From Rhodocyclales bacterium (GTDB lineage Bacteria > Pseudomonadota > Gammaproteobacteria > Burkholderiales > Rhodocyclaceae): 64,000 nucleotides of DNA. Below, piece after piece: positions 49,775 through 59,879 of this stretch (position 1 is the first letter of the stretch; every line of letters starts with the position of its first letter). The notes below the pieces were generated by a model. The model ran no database searches and was not told where the DNA came from. It worked only from the letters and a program-made list of their open reading frames with translations. The DNA is taken from positions 1 through 64,000 of the forward strand of contig JACRJA010000065.1 of assembly GCA_016235745.1 (NCBI GenBank), written 5' to 3'. A program made the translations under genes and the position numbers.

Positions 49775-51489
49775 CGGCCCTGCTGGCGCAGCCAGCGTTG
49801 TACGCGGCGCAGCGCCTCGGCATCGGGCGAGCGGCCGATCGCCTGCTTGAGCAGGGCTTGGGCTTCTTCATGCTGCCCGAGCACGGTGAGGACCTCGACC
49901 AAGTGGGCGGCGATCTCGGGGTCGTACTGGCGGCGATAGGCGTTCTGCAAGAACGTCAGCGCTTCTTGTGGGCGGCCTTGGCGGTAGCGCAGCCAGCCGA
50001 CGCTGTCGAGGATGAAGGGGTCGTTGGGGGCGAGTTTGAGCGCGCGGGTAAGGAGGCGCTCGGCTTCGTCGAGATCGCGGTTGGCATCGGCGAGCAGATA
50101 GCCCAGGGCGTTGAGGCCGTGGACATGGTCAGGGTATAGGGCGACGAGTTTGCGAAAGTATCCTTCGGAGGCTTCGTGCTGGCCGAGTCTTTCGAGGATC
50201 ATGGCGTATTCGTAGAGGAGCTCGGGTTCGTCGCCGAGCTCGGCGATCGCTTCGGCGACCCAGTCGCGGGCGTCTTCGAGCCGGCCAGCCTCTTGCAGCA
50301 GGCGGCTTTTCAGGAGCACCTCGGTTTTGGGATCGAGCACGGCGCGGGTCTGGTCGAGCGTGTCGAAAGCGGCTTCGATCTTGCCTTGCTTGGCCAGCGC
50401 CTGGGCGAGCAGCCGCTTGCTTCCGTCTTCCAGGTCGGGGTGGGAGATTTTGCGCAGTTCGAATTCGGCGCGCCGCGGCTGGCCGGCGGTGAGGTAGAGC
50501 TGGGCGAGCTGCAGGCGCAGGAAATCGGCGTTGTCCCCTGCTTTGGCAATGGCGCGCTTGAGCGCGGCGATGGCCCGGTCGCCGTGGCCGGTGCGCTCGG
50601 CCATCAGGGCTACGGCCTGCAGCAACTGGGCGTCGTCGGGGGCGTCGTCGAGCAGTTTTTCCAGGTGCTGCAGGGATTCTTCCTCGCGTCCGGGGGTGAC
50701 GGCGAGGTGCTTGGCGAGCGTGAAGCGCACGACGCGCGCGTAGGGGTGTTCCTGCAGATAGGATTCGAGCCGGGCGATGGCGGTGGCGGTGTCGCCCTGC
50801 TCGCCGAGGATCTCGGCCCACAGCGCGAGCGCGAGATCCCAGTCGGGGCGTAGCGTCAGGGCGTGCTCGGCCGCCTGACGCGCGGCGGGGAGGTCGCCAG
50901 CGCGGCGGGCGGCTTCGGCGCGGGCAAGCTGGGCTTCCGGGTATTCGAGGTAAGGCGTGATGGCCAGTTCGATGATGCGGCGCGCCATCTCGGCGTCGCC
51001 CAGATCGTCGAGGGCGGCGTTCAGGCCGAGAAGGTTTTGCGGCAACTGTTCGGGATGGCGCTTGAGGATCTCGTCGAGCTGGGCCAAGACGGCTTTTTCG
51101 CGCTGGGCGTCGAGATCGGCGCGCATGCGCTCGAAGCGCTCGATGGCTTCGGTATCGGGTTCGATCTGGCGCCAGAGGGCGAGGGCGCGGTTGAGGGCGT
51201 CCCCTTGCCGCGTGATGGCGGCGATTTCGGCCGCGCGGCGGGCGAGTTGTGCCGAGCGGGCATGGCGGGCAGCGAGCAGGAAGGCTTGCGTGGCCCGGCC
51301 GTAGTCTTGCTGACGCAGGGCGAGCTCACCGATGAGCGTCCAATAGACCGTTTCGCCGTCGAGCTCTTCTGCCGGCGCTCCGGACGGCGCGGCGGTATCC
51401 AGGGGCGGATGGGGCGATTGGGCCAACGCACCGGCGCAAACCGCAGTGAGGCCCAGCAAGAGGAGGAGACGGCGAAAGTGACGGTTCAT
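49771..51489 (-). CDS. Periplasmic TPR-repeat protein
   Basis: A 572-residue exported protein with a signal peptide ending near GALA at residue 23. The rest is TPR repeats throughout (RATQAFLLAARHARSAQLARRAAEIA in part; AEQGDTATAIARLESYLQE-like; ALNALGYLLADANRDLDEAERLL in part). It is the usual gene upstream of lolB in betaproteobacteria. Its binding partner is unknown. Confidence 0.85.
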   Translation of the reverse strand: MNRHFRRLLLLLGLTAVCAGALAQSPHPPLDTAAPSGAPAEELDGETVYWTLIGELALRQQDYGRATQAFLLAARHARSAQLARRAAEIAAITRQGDALNRALALWRQIEPDTEAIERFERMRADLDAQREKAVLAQLDEILKRHPEQLPQNLLGLNAALDDLGDAEMARRIIELAITPYLEYPEAQLARAEAARRAGDLPAARQAAEHALTLRPDWDLALALWAEILGEQGDTATAIARLESYLQEHPYARVVRFTLAKHLAVTPGREEESLQHLEKLLDDAPDDAQLLQAVALMAERTGHGDRAIAALKRAIAKAGDNADFLRLQLAQLYLTAGQPRRAEFELRKISHPDLEDGSKRLLAQALAKQGKIEAAFDTLDQTRAVLDPKTEVLLKSRLLQEAGRLEDARDWVAEAIAELGDEPELLYEYAMILERLGQHEASEGYFRKLVALYPDHVHGLNALGYLLADANRDLDEAERLLTRALKLAPNDPFILDSVGWLRYRQGRPQEALTFLQNAYRRQYDPEIAAHLVEVLTVLGQHEEAQALLKQAIGRSPDAEALRRVQRWLRQQGR

Positions 51490-51618
51490 GGTACCTCGAC
51501 GTGGGGATGACCGGGGCGAGGCAGGGAAGATGGCCATGGCGCCGTTCGTTTGCCCGATCCCGGTCGGTTTTCCGCATAGGATAACGCAGAAACCTCCGAT
51601 CCGCGCCGTCGAGGTGGA

Positions 51619-52572
51619 TCAGGGGGTGGGGGCTGCCAAAGCGTCGTGGAGCGTGCGGGCGTTGATCTCGACGAGATCGCGATAGGTCGGGGCGGCGCCG
51701 CCGGGGCCGCTGAGGGCGTCCGAATAGAGGCGCCCGCCCACGGCGAGCCCGGCTTCGCGGCGAAGCTGGTCGACGAGGCGGGGGTCGGAGACGTTTTCCA
51801 GAAAGGCGACGCGGATGCCCTCGCGCCGGGCGCGGTCGGCGAGCGCGGCGAGCGCTTTGGCGCTGAGCTCGCCATGCGGCACCACGCCCTGGATGCCGAT
51901 GAGCTCGAGACCGTAGGCGTGGGCGAGATAGCGGAAGGCGTCGTGGTTGGTGTAGGCGCGGCGCGATGCGGGCGGCAGGGCGGCGAAGCGTTCGCTCCAT
52001 TCACGCCACCAGGATTCGAGCTGGCGCGCATAGTCGGCGGCGCGGCGCCGGTAGTCGTCGGCATGGGCGGGGTCGCGTTGGGCCAGCGCTTCGGCCAGCA
52101 GTGGCATCACCTTGGCCACGAGGCGCGGATCTTGCCAGAAGTGGGGGTCGAAGGCGCCATGGCCATGGTCGTGTTCATCGTGTTCGTCGTGTTCATCGTG
52201 CGCTTTGGCAGCGGGAAGGAGCGCTTCGGGCGGCAGCAGTTCTCCCAGCAGCACGAGATCTTTCTTGCCAGCGCCGCGGGCGAGCCGTTCGATCCAGTCG
52301 TCGAAGCCAAGGCCGATGCCGACCACCAGGGAGGCTTCCTTGAGGGCGCGGGTGTCCGAGGGTTTGGGCTGGTAGCCGTGGGCGTCGGAATCCGGGCCGA
52401 TGAGGGCCGTGACTTCGACCCGATCGCCTCCCACTTGCCGCACCCAATCGGCGGCGGTGGAGAAGGTGGCGACGACGCGCAGGGGGGCTTCGGCCCGAGC
52501 GCGAAGGGGGAGGAGAGAGAGGAACGGGGCGGTGGCGAGCGCGACGAGGAGGCGACGGCGGCTAGCGGACAT
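51619..52572 (-). CDS. znuA: Zinc ABC transporter binding protein ZnuA
   Basis: A 317-residue periplasmic metal-binding protein of the ZnuA/TroA family. A signal peptide contains SRRRLLVAL, which could be read as a weak Tat motif. A histidine/aspartate-rich loop (HDEHDEHDEHDHGHG) made of a short tandem repeat at about residue 125 gathers zinc, and the conserved zinc-site histidines are in DSDAHGYQP, DPHFWQDP and YTNHDAFRYLA. It is the last gene of zur-znuCBA. Confidence 0.93.
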   Translation of the reverse strand: MSASRRRLLVALATAPFLSLLPLRARAEAPLRVVATFSTAADWVRQVGGDRVEVTALIGPDSDAHGYQPKPSDTRALKEASLVVGIGLGFDDWIERLARGAGKKDLVLLGELLPPEALLPAAKAHDEHDEHDEHDHGHGAFDPHFWQDPRLVAKVMPLLAEALAQRDPAHADDYRRRAADYARQLESWWREWSERFAALPPASRRAYTNHDAFRYLAHAYGLELIGIQGVVPHGELSAKALAALADRARREGIRVAFLENVSDPRLVDQLRREAGLAVGGRLYSDALSGPGGAAPTYRDLVEINARTLHDALAAPTP

Positions 52573-52584
52573 GGGAGGCTCCGG

Positions 52585-53457
52585 TCAGTTTGCGAGGTGG
52601 TGTTTGCGCGGGCGGCGCCGGCGCAGGAATCCGTGGGGGGCGAGAAAGAGCGAGGCGAGGTAGGGCAGTGCCAGTGCGAGCGCGATCGCCGGGCCGGCGG
52701 GCAGATCCCAGCGGAAAGAGGCGACGAGTCCGAGGTAGCTGCCCAGCATGCCGCAGCCGGCAGCGAGCACGAGCGCCTTGCCCAGGCCATTCACCCACAG
52801 CCGGGCCGTGGCGGCAGGCAGGATCAGCACGCTGATCGCCAGGAGGGTGCCGATGGCGTGAAAGGCGGCCACGAGGTTGAGCACGACCAGCACGAGGAAG
52901 CCGTAGTGCGCGAGTGCCGACAGGCGCGGGCTGTAGCGGCGCAGGAAAGGGGCGTCGAAGCATTCGAGCACGAGGATGCGCCAGCCCAGGGCGAGCAGCG
53001 CCAGCGTGGTGGAGGCCACCAGGGCAATGAGGGTGAGCGTGTCGCGGTCGATGGCGAGGATGGAGCCGAAGAGCAGCTGCAGCACGTCCACGGGGCGCCC
53101 GTGGGCGGTCAGGAGCAGGATGCCGGCGGTGAGCGAGAGGATCTGGAAAGTCCCCATGGCGGTGTCTTCGAAGAGCACCGAGTGGCGCGCCGCCCAGCCG
53201 GTGGCGATGGCCACGAGCACGCCTGCGGCCAAGCCGCCGAGCGTCATTGCGCCCAGCGACAGGCCGGAGAAGAAGTAGGCAGCGGCTACGCCGGGGAGCA
53301 CCGCATGGCTCATCGCGTCGGCCATGAGGCTCATGCGCCGCAGCATGAGGAAGACCCCTACTGGGGTGGCGCCCAGCGTGAGCATGAGTGCTCCGGCGAG
53401 CGCCCGGCGCATGAAGTCGTAGTCGGCGAACGGGGTGAAGAGCTCGGGCCAGGTCAT
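52585..53457 (-). CDS. znuB: Zinc ABC transporter permease ZnuB
   Basis: A 290-residue inner-membrane permease with about eight to nine helices of the ABC-3 family (RRMSLMADAMSHAVLPGVAAAYF in part; LLFGSILAIDRD; FHAIGTLLAISVLILPAATARL in part). Its ATG overlaps the znuC stop. A basic tail ends the protein. Confidence 0.93.
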   Translation of the reverse strand: MTWPELFTPFADYDFMRRALAGALMLTLGATPVGVFLMLRRMSLMADAMSHAVLPGVAAAYFFSGLSLGAMTLGGLAAGVLVAIATGWAARHSVLFEDTAMGTFQILSLTAGILLLTAHGRPVDVLQLLFGSILAIDRDTLTLIALVASTTLALLALGWRILVLECFDAPFLRRYSPRLSALAHYGFLVLVVLNLVAAFHAIGTLLAISVLILPAATARLWVNGLGKALVLAAGCGMLGSYLGLVASFRWDLPAGPAIALALALPYLASLFLAPHGFLRRRRPRKHHLAN

Positions 53458-54224
53458 GGGACGACCTCGTCTTTTTCCTCGTCTGCGGGCAGGGGGCAAG
53501 GGGCGGCATGCTCGTCGAAGGCTTCGCTATGGCGGCGGGCGCGCTCGAGGTGCTCGGCGCACAAGACGTTCTTGGTGGGGCCGAAGGCGACGAGCTCGCG
53601 CGCGAGCAGCAGGGTCAGGGGAAAATTCCGGTGCACGCGTTCGAGATCGTGCAGCACGGCGATCACCGTGCGTCCCTCTTCGTGCCAGCGCTGGATGAGG
53701 GCAAGGAATTCTTCTTCGGTGGTCTCGTCGAGCGCGTTGAACGGCTCGTCGAGCAGGATGAGCTGGGCATCCTGCACGATGATCTGGGCAAAGCGCACGC
53801 GCTGCAGCTGGCCGCCGGAGAGCGATTGGAGCGGACGGCGTTCGAACCCCTGCAGTTTGACTGCGGCGATGGCCGCGGCAACGCGCCGGTGCGCCGCCTC
53901 GTCGAAGGCGCGCCACGGGCCGAGCCAAGGCCAACAGCCCATGGCCACCGCATCGTGGACGTCGACGGGGAAATCCAAGGACCAGGTCGGCTGCTGCGTG
54001 AGGTAGGCGAGCCGCCGCCGGCATGACGCAGGCAGGCTGACGCGGCCCGTCATCGGCTTGAGCTCGCCGGCGAGCACCTTGAGCAGCGTCGATTTGCCCG
54101 CGCCGTTGGGCCCGGCCACGGCGAGCAGCGCACCGCAGGGAATCGTCGCATGCAGGTGATGAATGGCCGGATGGCGGCCGTAGCCGGCGGTGAGGTCGTG
54201 CAGGACGATGGCCGATTCGCTCAT
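53454..54224 (-). CDS. znuC: Zinc ABC transporter ATPase ZnuC
   Basis: A 256-residue ABC ATPase. It has Walker A GPNGAGKST, the signature LSGGQLQRVRFA and Walker B LILLDEPFNALD. The C-terminus has several histidines and acidic residues. It stands directly after the 34-codon ORF and zur. Confidence 0.93.
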   Translation of the reverse strand: MSESAIVLHDLTAGYGRHPAIHHLHATIPCGALLAVAGPNGAGKSTLLKVLAGELKPMTGRVSLPASCRRRLAYLTQQPTWSLDFPVDVHDAVAMGCWPWLGPWRAFDEAAHRRVAAAIAAVKLQGFERRPLQSLSGGQLQRVRFAQIIVQDAQLILLDEPFNALDETTEEEFLALIQRWHEEGRTVIAVLHDLERVHRNFPLTLLLARELVAFGPTKNVLCAEHLERARRHSEAFDEHAAPCPLPADEEKDEVVP

Positions 54225-54325
54225 CGCGTGCCCCAGAGATAGAGCAGCCAGACGAGCGTGAGCGGCAGCGCCGCCAGGCCGAGCCGGCCCAAGATGCCCA
54301 GCGTCCACAACGAGCGGCGGCTCAT
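54221..54325 (-). CDS. 34-residue single-span membrane peptide
   Basis: A short frame that overlaps the zur stop (ATGA) and the znuC start by four bases each, as do the other genes of this operon. The peptide MSRRSLWTLGILGRLGLAALPL continues into one hydrophobic helix and ends LYLWGTR. The exact overlaps at both ends speak for a real gene. It is too short to place in a family, but a small membrane partner of the zinc transporter is possible. Confidence 0.6.
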   Translation of the reverse strand: MSRRSLWTLGILGRLGLAALPLTLVWLLYLWGTR

Positions 54326-54747
54326 CGTCTTTCTCCGGCGCGGCAGGCGGCGCACAGGCCGTGGATCACCAGCTCGACGCGTTCGGCGACATACCCTATC
54401 GGCAGAGGCGGCAACGGGGGCGGGGGCGCGGGCAGGCAGCGCGTCTGGCCGCAGCCTCGGCATTGAAAGTGAGCGTGCGTCTCCCGATCCTCGACCGCTT
54501 CGTAGCGCGCGGCACGCCCCACCGTGGCCAGTTGCCGCACCAGGCCATGGGCGGCGAGCCACTCGATGGCGCGATAGATGGTGACCCGGTCGGGGACAGG
54601 GCCGGCAGTTTGGGCCAAGCGCTCCAGCACCTCATCGGGCGTGAGGGGCTCCTCGGTCGCCGCCAGGCAACGCAGCACGGCCACGCGCGCCGCGGTTACG
54701 CGGCCGCCAGCATCGCGGATGCGCCGGGGAAAATCCGGATCGTTCAT
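54322..54747 (-). CDS. zur: Fur-family zinc regulator Zur
   Basis: A 141-residue Fur-family repressor. The helix-turn-helix is in PDRVTIYRAIEWLAAHGLV, the structural zinc cysteines in CRGCGQTRC and CAAC, and the THAHFQC segment is typical. A proline-rich segment (PAPPPPLPPLP) is unusual for the family. I start at MNDPDF (54747); an upstream ATG at 54777 lies in an AT-rich region that is more likely the promoter. The context with znuCBA makes Zur the likely type. Confidence 0.9.
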   Translation of the reverse strand: MNDPDFPRRIRDAGGRVTAARVAVLRCLAATEEPLTPDEVLERLAQTAGPVPDRVTIYRAIEWLAAHGLVRQLATVGRAARYEAVEDRETHAHFQCRGCGQTRCLPAPPPPLPPLPIGYVAERVELVIHGLCAACRAGERR

Positions 54748-54845
54748 GGCGGGGTTTCGTTCGGGTCTTTTTGCCATTTTATTGCATTTTTACCTGGCGT
54801 CAAGGCAGCGTAGAATCGCGCTGGAAGTCCAAAGAGGAGTCGATC

Positions 54846-55544
54846 ATGTCCCGTGAGGAATTCGTGATTCCAGCACCGGCGCTGCCGGTGGGCTGCGGCG
54901 GGCTCTTTCCCGTGCGCCGCATCTTCTGCGTGGGGCGAAATTACGCCGAGCACGCGCGCGAGATGGGAGGAGATCCGAGTCGCGAGCCGCCGTTCTTCTT
55001 CATGAAACCGGCCGACGCCGTCTGGTGCCCGCAGCATGCCGAGGCGCGCTGGCCCTATCCGCCGGCCACGCACGAGGTGCACCACGAAGTCGAACTGGTG
55101 GTCGCCCTGCGTGGCGGGGGGCTGGAGCTCTCGGTGCAGGAAGCGGCGGAGGCGATCTATGGCTACGCGGTGGGGCTCGACATGACGCGGCGCGACTTGC
55201 AGGCCGAGGCGAAAGCCAAAGGCCGGCCTTGGGACGTGGCCAAGGGGTTCGATGCCTCGCTGCCGGTCTCCACCCTCTTGCCGAAGCCAGGCGAAGCGCT
55301 GCACGGCGGGGAAATCGGCCTCGAGATCGACGGCGCCCTGCGTCAGCGCGGGGACCTCGCGCAGATGATCTACGACGTGCCGGCGGTGATCGCCGAGATC
55401 TCGCGCTATTGGCGGCTCGCGGCGGGTGACCTCATCCTCACGGGGACGCCCGCCGGCGTCGGCCCCGTGCGCCCGGGCGAGCGCGTGCGCGCCTGGGTGG
55501 AAGGCGTGGGCGAGCTCGCGTTCGTGGTGGGCGAGGGGGATTGA
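54846..55544 (+). CDS. Fumarylacetoacetate hydrolase-fold enzyme
   Basis: A 232-residue FAH-family protein (IFCVGRNYAEHAREMGG, HHEVELVVALRGGG, GLDMTRRDLQAEAKAKGRPW, ILTGTPAGVGPV). Relatives hydrolyse fumarylpyruvate or acylpyruvates or decarboxylate oxaloacetate. The substrate is uncertain. AAAGAGGAG precedes the ATG. Confidence 0.85.
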   Translation: MSREEFVIPAPALPVGCGGLFPVRRIFCVGRNYAEHAREMGGDPSREPPFFFMKPADAVWCPQHAEARWPYPPATHEVHHEVELVVALRGGGLELSVQEAAEAIYGYAVGLDMTRRDLQAEAKAKGRPWDVAKGFDASLPVSTLLPKPGEALHGGEIGLEIDGALRQRGDLAQMIYDVPAVIAEISRYWRLAAGDLILTGTPAGVGPVRPGERVRAWVEGVGELAFVVGEGD

Positions 55545-55550
55545 TCCAAC

Positions 55551-56897
55551 TCAGCGCGCGAGGCGACGCACGGCGGAAGTCGCCTCGATGAGGCCGTCAC
55601 GCTCGTAGGCGTCGATGCGATCCTGCAGCTTGTCGGGTTCGTAGCGGTAATTGACCATGATCGCCCAGGCTTGGCGCCAGCCTTTGGCCGAGGTGTCGGC
55701 GAGCCAGTTGAGCCGCTCGATGCGTGCGCCGTTGCCCAGGTGGAAGCGCGCCACGGGGTCGAGCGCGCGGCCGTTCTCCGTGGCGAGCAGATAGCGCGCC
55801 GCGGCGCGCAAGAGGGGCGCGGCGAGCGCCTCGCGCCACGCCTCGGTGCCGGCGATCTCGGGCGTTTCGAGCAGATGCTGCAGCAGTTCCATTCCTTCAG
55901 GGGCGCCGGCGGCGCGCAGCCGGCGCCAGTCGGAGGCGGTGAAGGCATCGGCGAGCGCCTCCGGATGCGCCCGGTACCAGCGCACCAGCCCCGGGATGGG
56001 CGAGAGGGTGGCGAAGCGTTCGAGCTTGGGGAAATCGCGGCGCAGGTCGTCGATGACGCGCTTCAAGAGAAAGTGGCCGAAGGAGATGCCCCTCAGCCCT
56101 TTCTGCGTGTTGCTGATGGAATAGAAGATGGCCGTGTCGGCGCGCTCGGTGGCAAAGAGTGGCGCCGAGACGTCGAGCAGTTGCTGCACGTCGCCGGCCA
56201 GCCCTTCGGTGAGCGCCACCTCGACGAAGATGAGCGGCACCGAAGGCATGCGCGGATGGAAGAAGGCGTAGCAGCGCCGGTCGGAATCGAGCCGGTTCTT
56301 CAGATCCTGCCAGGATTCGATCTCGTGCACCGCCTCGTACTGCATCAAGCGTTCGAGCACGTCGGCCGGACTGTGCCAGGTGATGCGCTGGAGCTCGAGG
56401 AGCGCCACGTCGAACCACGAGGCGAGCAGCACCTGCAGTTCCAGATCGAGCGTAGCGAGCAGCGGGTCGTCGCGCAGGAAGTCGAGCAGCTCGGCGCGCA
56501 GGTCGACGAGGAAATGCACGCCGGCGTCGGACGCGGAAAATTGGGTGAGGATGCGGCTGCGGGGGCTGCGCAGGCTCTCGCGCAGCGCCGCTTCGGCCGG
56601 CCACTGCTCGTCGCTGCCGCGGGCTGCGCGGTAGGCTTCATAGGCGGCGTCGATGCGCTCGGGCTCGGGGCCGAATTCGGTGAGGAGAATGCGCAGGAAG
56701 GCCCGCCGGCCGTTTTCGTCGAGCTCGGTGTAGGTCTTGGCGAGCTTGGCGGCGCGCTGGCGCGCGCTCACCTCGCCGCCGATGAGATCGGCGCATTCGC
56801 GCAGCTCGTCGCGGATGCGTTCGAGCACTTTCTCGGGCGGCGGCTCGAACCAGCCGCGAACCAGCGACAGTCCTTTGCTGAGAAGGTCGTTGCTCAT
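55551..56897 (-). CDS. Malonyl-CoA decarboxylase
   Basis: A 448-residue malonyl-CoA decarboxylase (MCD family), giving acetyl-CoA and CO2. The N-terminal helical domain runs to about residue 150; the catalytic domain has a GNAT fold with FHPRMPSVPLIFVEVALTEGLA in part, YSISNTQKGLRGISFGHFLL in part (catalytic His), and FATLSPIPGL. It converges with the FAH gene. Confidence 0.9.
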   Translation of the reverse strand: MSNDLLSKGLSLVRGWFEPPPEKVLERIRDELRECADLIGGEVSARQRAAKLAKTYTELDENGRRAFLRILLTEFGPEPERIDAAYEAYRAARGSDEQWPAEAALRESLRSPRSRILTQFSASDAGVHFLVDLRAELLDFLRDDPLLATLDLELQVLLASWFDVALLELQRITWHSPADVLERLMQYEAVHEIESWQDLKNRLDSDRRCYAFFHPRMPSVPLIFVEVALTEGLAGDVQQLLDVSAPLFATERADTAIFYSISNTQKGLRGISFGHFLLKRVIDDLRRDFPKLERFATLSPIPGLVRWYRAHPEALADAFTASDWRRLRAAGAPEGMELLQHLLETPEIAGTEAWREALAAPLLRAAARYLLATENGRALDPVARFHLGNGARIERLNWLADTSAKGWRQAWAIMVNYRYEPDKLQDRIDAYERDGLIEATSAVRRLAR

Positions 56898-56901
56898 TCA
56901 T

Positions 56902-57717
56902 TCATCCTTGCGTCGAAGGGAAAGAAGAGGCGGGGTTTTGGCGTGAGCGCAGGTAGAGCAGGGCGCCAGCGAGCAGCATGGCCAGCGACAGCCACTGCGC
57001 CGTGCTCAGCGCCGGGGTGAGCCAGGAGAGGATGCCGGGGTCGGGCGTGCGAAAGAGCTCGCAGACGAAGCGGATGGCGCCATAGCCCATGAGGAACACC
57101 GCCGCGACTCGCCCCGTGGGCCGGGGGCGGCCAGCGTACCACCACAGCAGCGCGAAGAGCAGCGCGCCTTCGCCGAAGGCCTCGTAGAGCTGGGAAGGAT
57201 GGCGCGGCAAGGCATCGACCTGGGGATAGATCATGGCCCAAGGCAGGGACTCGGGGGCGGGACGTCCCCACAGCTCGCCATTGATGAAATTGCCCAACCG
57301 ACCGAACCCCAGCCCCGGCGGCACGAGCGGGGCGACGAAGTCGGCCACCTGCCAAAACCCCATGCCTTCGCGCCGCGCGAAGAGTGCCATGGCGAGGATC
57401 ACGCCGACGAGCCCGCCGTGAAAACTCATGCCGCCGTGCCAGATGGCGAAGATCTCGAGCGGACGGGAGAGGTAGTAGGCGGGTTGGTAGAAGAGCACTT
57501 CGCCCAGCCGCCCGCCCAGCACCACGCCGAGCACGCCGTAGAAGAGGAGCGCGTCGAGCCGCTCCCGCGTCCAGCGGCCATCGCCCAGGCGCCGGGCGTG
57601 GCGCGGCGCAAGCCACAGGAAGGCGAGAAACCCGGCGAGGTACATGAGCCCATACCAGCGTACCGCCAGCGGGCCGAGGGAGAAAGCGACGGGGTCGAAC
57701 TGCGGATGCACGAGCAT
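56902..57717 (-). CDS. lgt: Prolipoprotein diacylglyceryl transferase
   Basis: A 271-residue membrane enzyme that attaches diacylglycerol to prolipoprotein cysteines. Features are [24 protein letters not shown] and [15 protein letters not shown], plus about seven helices. It diverges from ilvD. LolB at 49202 shows that the same pathway is used. Confidence 0.95.
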   Translation of the reverse strand: MLVHPQFDPVAFSLGPLAVRWYGLMYLAGFLAFLWLAPRHARRLGDGRWTRERLDALLFYGVLGVVLGGRLGEVLFYQPAYYLSRPLEIFAIWHGGMSFHGGLVGVILAMALFARREGMGFWQVADFVAPLVPPGLGFGRLGNFINGELWGRPAPESLPWAMIYPQVDALPRHPSQLYEAFGEGALLFALLWWYAGRPRPTGRVAAVFLMGYGAIRFVCELFRTPDPGILSWLTPALSTAQWLSLAMLLAGALLYLRSRQNPASSFPSTQG

Positions 57718-57815
57718 GGAAGAAAGACCGCGGTGTGGCGCACGGCTTCATTGTAGCCCAAGGCCGGTTCGGGACTAGAATAACGGGCATCTCAGCCGAC
57801 GTTCGAGGATCTCCC

Positions 57816-59666
57816 ATGCCACAGTATCGCTCTCGCACCAGCACCCATGGCCGCAACATGGCCGGCGCCCGCGCCCTGTGGCGCGCCACCGGCATGAAAG
57901 AGGAAGACTTTGGCAAGCCGATCATCGCCATCGCCAATAGCTTCACCGACTTCGTGCCCGGGCACGTGCACCTGCGCGATCTCGGCCGCCTGGTGGCCGA
58001 GGAGATCGAAAAGGCGGGCGGCGTGGCCAAGGAGTTCCACACCATCGCCATCGACGACGGCATCGCCATGGGGCACCAGGGCATGCTCTATTCGCTGCCC
58101 TCGCGCGAGCTCATCGCCGATTCGGTCGAATACATGGTCAACGCCCACTGCGCCGACGCGCTGGTGTGCATTTCCAACTGCGACAAGATCACCCCGGGCA
58201 TGCTCATGGCCGCCCTGCGGCTCAACCTCCCCGTGATCTTCGTCTCCGGCGGACCGATGGAAGCCGGCAAGGTGCGCTGGCAGGATCAGGAGCGCTCGCT
58301 CGATCTGGTCGATGCCATGGTGAAGGCGGCCGACCCCAACGCGAGCGACGAAGAAGTGGCGCTCGTCGAGCGCTCGGCCTGCCCTACCTGCGGTTCCTGC
58401 TCCGGGATGTTCACCGCCAACTCGATGAACTGCCTCACCGAGGCGCTGGGGCTGGCGCTGCCGGGCAACGGCACGCTCGTGGCCACGCACCGCGACCGAG
58501 AAGGGCTCTTCCGCCGCGCCGGGCGGCTCATCGTCGAACTCACCAAACGCTACTACGAGCAGGGTGACGAATCCGTGCTGCCGCGGCGCATCGCTTCCCT
58601 GGCCGCGTTCGAGAACGCCATGGCGCTCGACGTCGCCATGGGCGGCTCCACCAACACCGTGCTGCACCTGCTCGCCGCGGCGCACGAGGCCGAAGTGCCG
58701 TTTACCCTGGCCGACATCGACCGCATCTCGCGCCAGGTGCCGTGCCTGTGCAAAGTGGCCCCAGCGGTGAGCACGGTCCACGTCGAGGACGTGCATCGCG
58801 CCGGCGGCGTGATGGGCATCCTCGGCGAGCTGCAGCGCGCCGGGCTCTTGCACGACGACGTGCCGACCGTGCATAGCCCGACTCTGCGAGCGGCGCTCTC
58901 CCATTGGGACGTGATGCAGACCTCGGCGCTCGACGTCTTCGAGTTCTATCGCGCTGCCCCCGGCGGCGTGCCGACCCAGCGCCCCTTCTCACAGGAACGG
59001 CGCTATCCCTCGCTCGACCTGGATCGCACTGCCGGCGTGATCCGCGACAAAGCCAACGCCTTTTCCCAGGACGGCGGCCTGGCGGTGCTCTACGGCAACC
59101 TCGCGCCCAAGGGCTGCATCGTCAAGACGGCGGGCGTGGACGAGTCGATCTGGGTCTTCCGCGGACGGGCCCGCGTCTTCGAGAGCCAGGAAGAGACCGT
59201 TGCCGCCATCCTTGGCGACAAAATCCAGCCCGGCGACGTGGTAGTGGTGCGCTACGAGGGGCCCAAAGGGGGGCCAGGCATGCAGGAGATGCTCTACCCC
59301 ACGAGCTACCTGAAATCCAAGGGCTTGGGCAAATCCTGCGCGCTCTTGACCGACGGGCGTTTCTCCGGCGGGACCTCGGGCCTGTCCATCGGGCACGTCT
59401 CGCCGGAAGCCGCCTGCGGCGGCACGATCGCGCTCGTCGAGGAGGGTGACACGGTCGAGATCGACATTCCGCAGCGGCGCATCCATCTGGCGGTCTCTGA
59501 CGAAGAGCTCGCGCGCCGGCGCGCGGCGATGCAAGCCAAGGGTGAGGCGGCCTGGCGTCCGGCGTCGCGCCAGCGGCAGGTCTCGGTGGCGCTGCAAGCC
59601 TATGCCGCGCTCACCACCAGCGCCGACACCGGGGCGGTGCGCGATCTGGGGCAACTGCGGAGGTAA
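57816..59666 (+). CDS. ilvD: Dihydroxy-acid dehydratase
   Basis: A 616-residue Fe-S dehydratase of branched-chain amino acid synthesis. Cluster cysteines lie in [11 protein letters not shown] and [19 protein letters not shown], and [17 protein letters not shown] is typical. The ATG at 57816 is eight or nine bases after GAGG. Confidence 0.96.
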   Translation: MPQYRSRTSTHGRNMAGARALWRATGMKEEDFGKPIIAIANSFTDFVPGHVHLRDLGRLVAEEIEKAGGVAKEFHTIAIDDGIAMGHQGMLYSLPSRELIADSVEYMVNAHCADALVCISNCDKITPGMLMAALRLNLPVIFVSGGPMEAGKVRWQDQERSLDLVDAMVKAADPNASDEEVALVERSACPTCGSCSGMFTANSMNCLTEALGLALPGNGTLVATHRDREGLFRRAGRLIVELTKRYYEQGDESVLPRRIASLAAFENAMALDVAMGGSTNTVLHLLAAAHEAEVPFTLADIDRISRQVPCLCKVAPAVSTVHVEDVHRAGGVMGILGELQRAGLLHDDVPTVHSPTLRAALSHWDVMQTSALDVFEFYRAAPGGVPTQRPFSQERRYPSLDLDRTAGVIRDKANAFSQDGGLAVLYGNLAPKGCIVKTAGVDESIWVFRGRARVFESQEETVAAILGDKIQPGDVVVVRYEGPKGGPGMQEMLYPTSYLKSKGLGKSCALLTDGRFSGGTSGLSIGHVSPEAACGGTIALVEEGDTVEIDIPQRRIHLAVSDEELARRRAAMQAKGEAAWRPASRQRQVSVALQAYAALTTSADTGAVRDLGQLRR

Positions 59667-59669
59667 GCG

Positions 59670-59879
59670 ATGGAGACGGAACTGGCGCATCTCGAACGAC
59701 AGGCCGAGCGGCTCGCCCAGCTCGTCGAACGCCTGAGCGCGCACAACCAGCGGTTGCTGCGCCAGGTGGCGCAGCTCGAAGCCGACAAGCGGATTCTCGA
59801 GGGCAAGCTCGCGCAGGCGATCCGCGGCATCGAGCGCGCCGTGACCCTGCTCGAACCGGCGGAGGTGCGCGATGTCTGA
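59670..59879 (+). CDS. Small coiled-coil protein upstream of zapA
   Basis: A 69-residue coiled-coil protein, charged and leucine-rich (ETELAHLERQAERLAQLVER). A family of this kind (TIGR02449) is commonly found before zapA and resembles ZapB in shape. A role in division with ZapA is possible but not shown. Its end overlaps the zapA start by eight bases. Confidence 0.8.
   Translation: METELAHLERQAERLAQLVERLSAHNQRLLRQVAQLEADKRILEGKLAQAIRGIERAVTLLEPAEVRDV

Noticed and set aside
52150-52205. A short tandem repeat that could be taken for a CRISPR-like or microsatellite feature
   Set aside because: It codes for the histidine-rich zinc loop of ZnuA and has no spacer structure.
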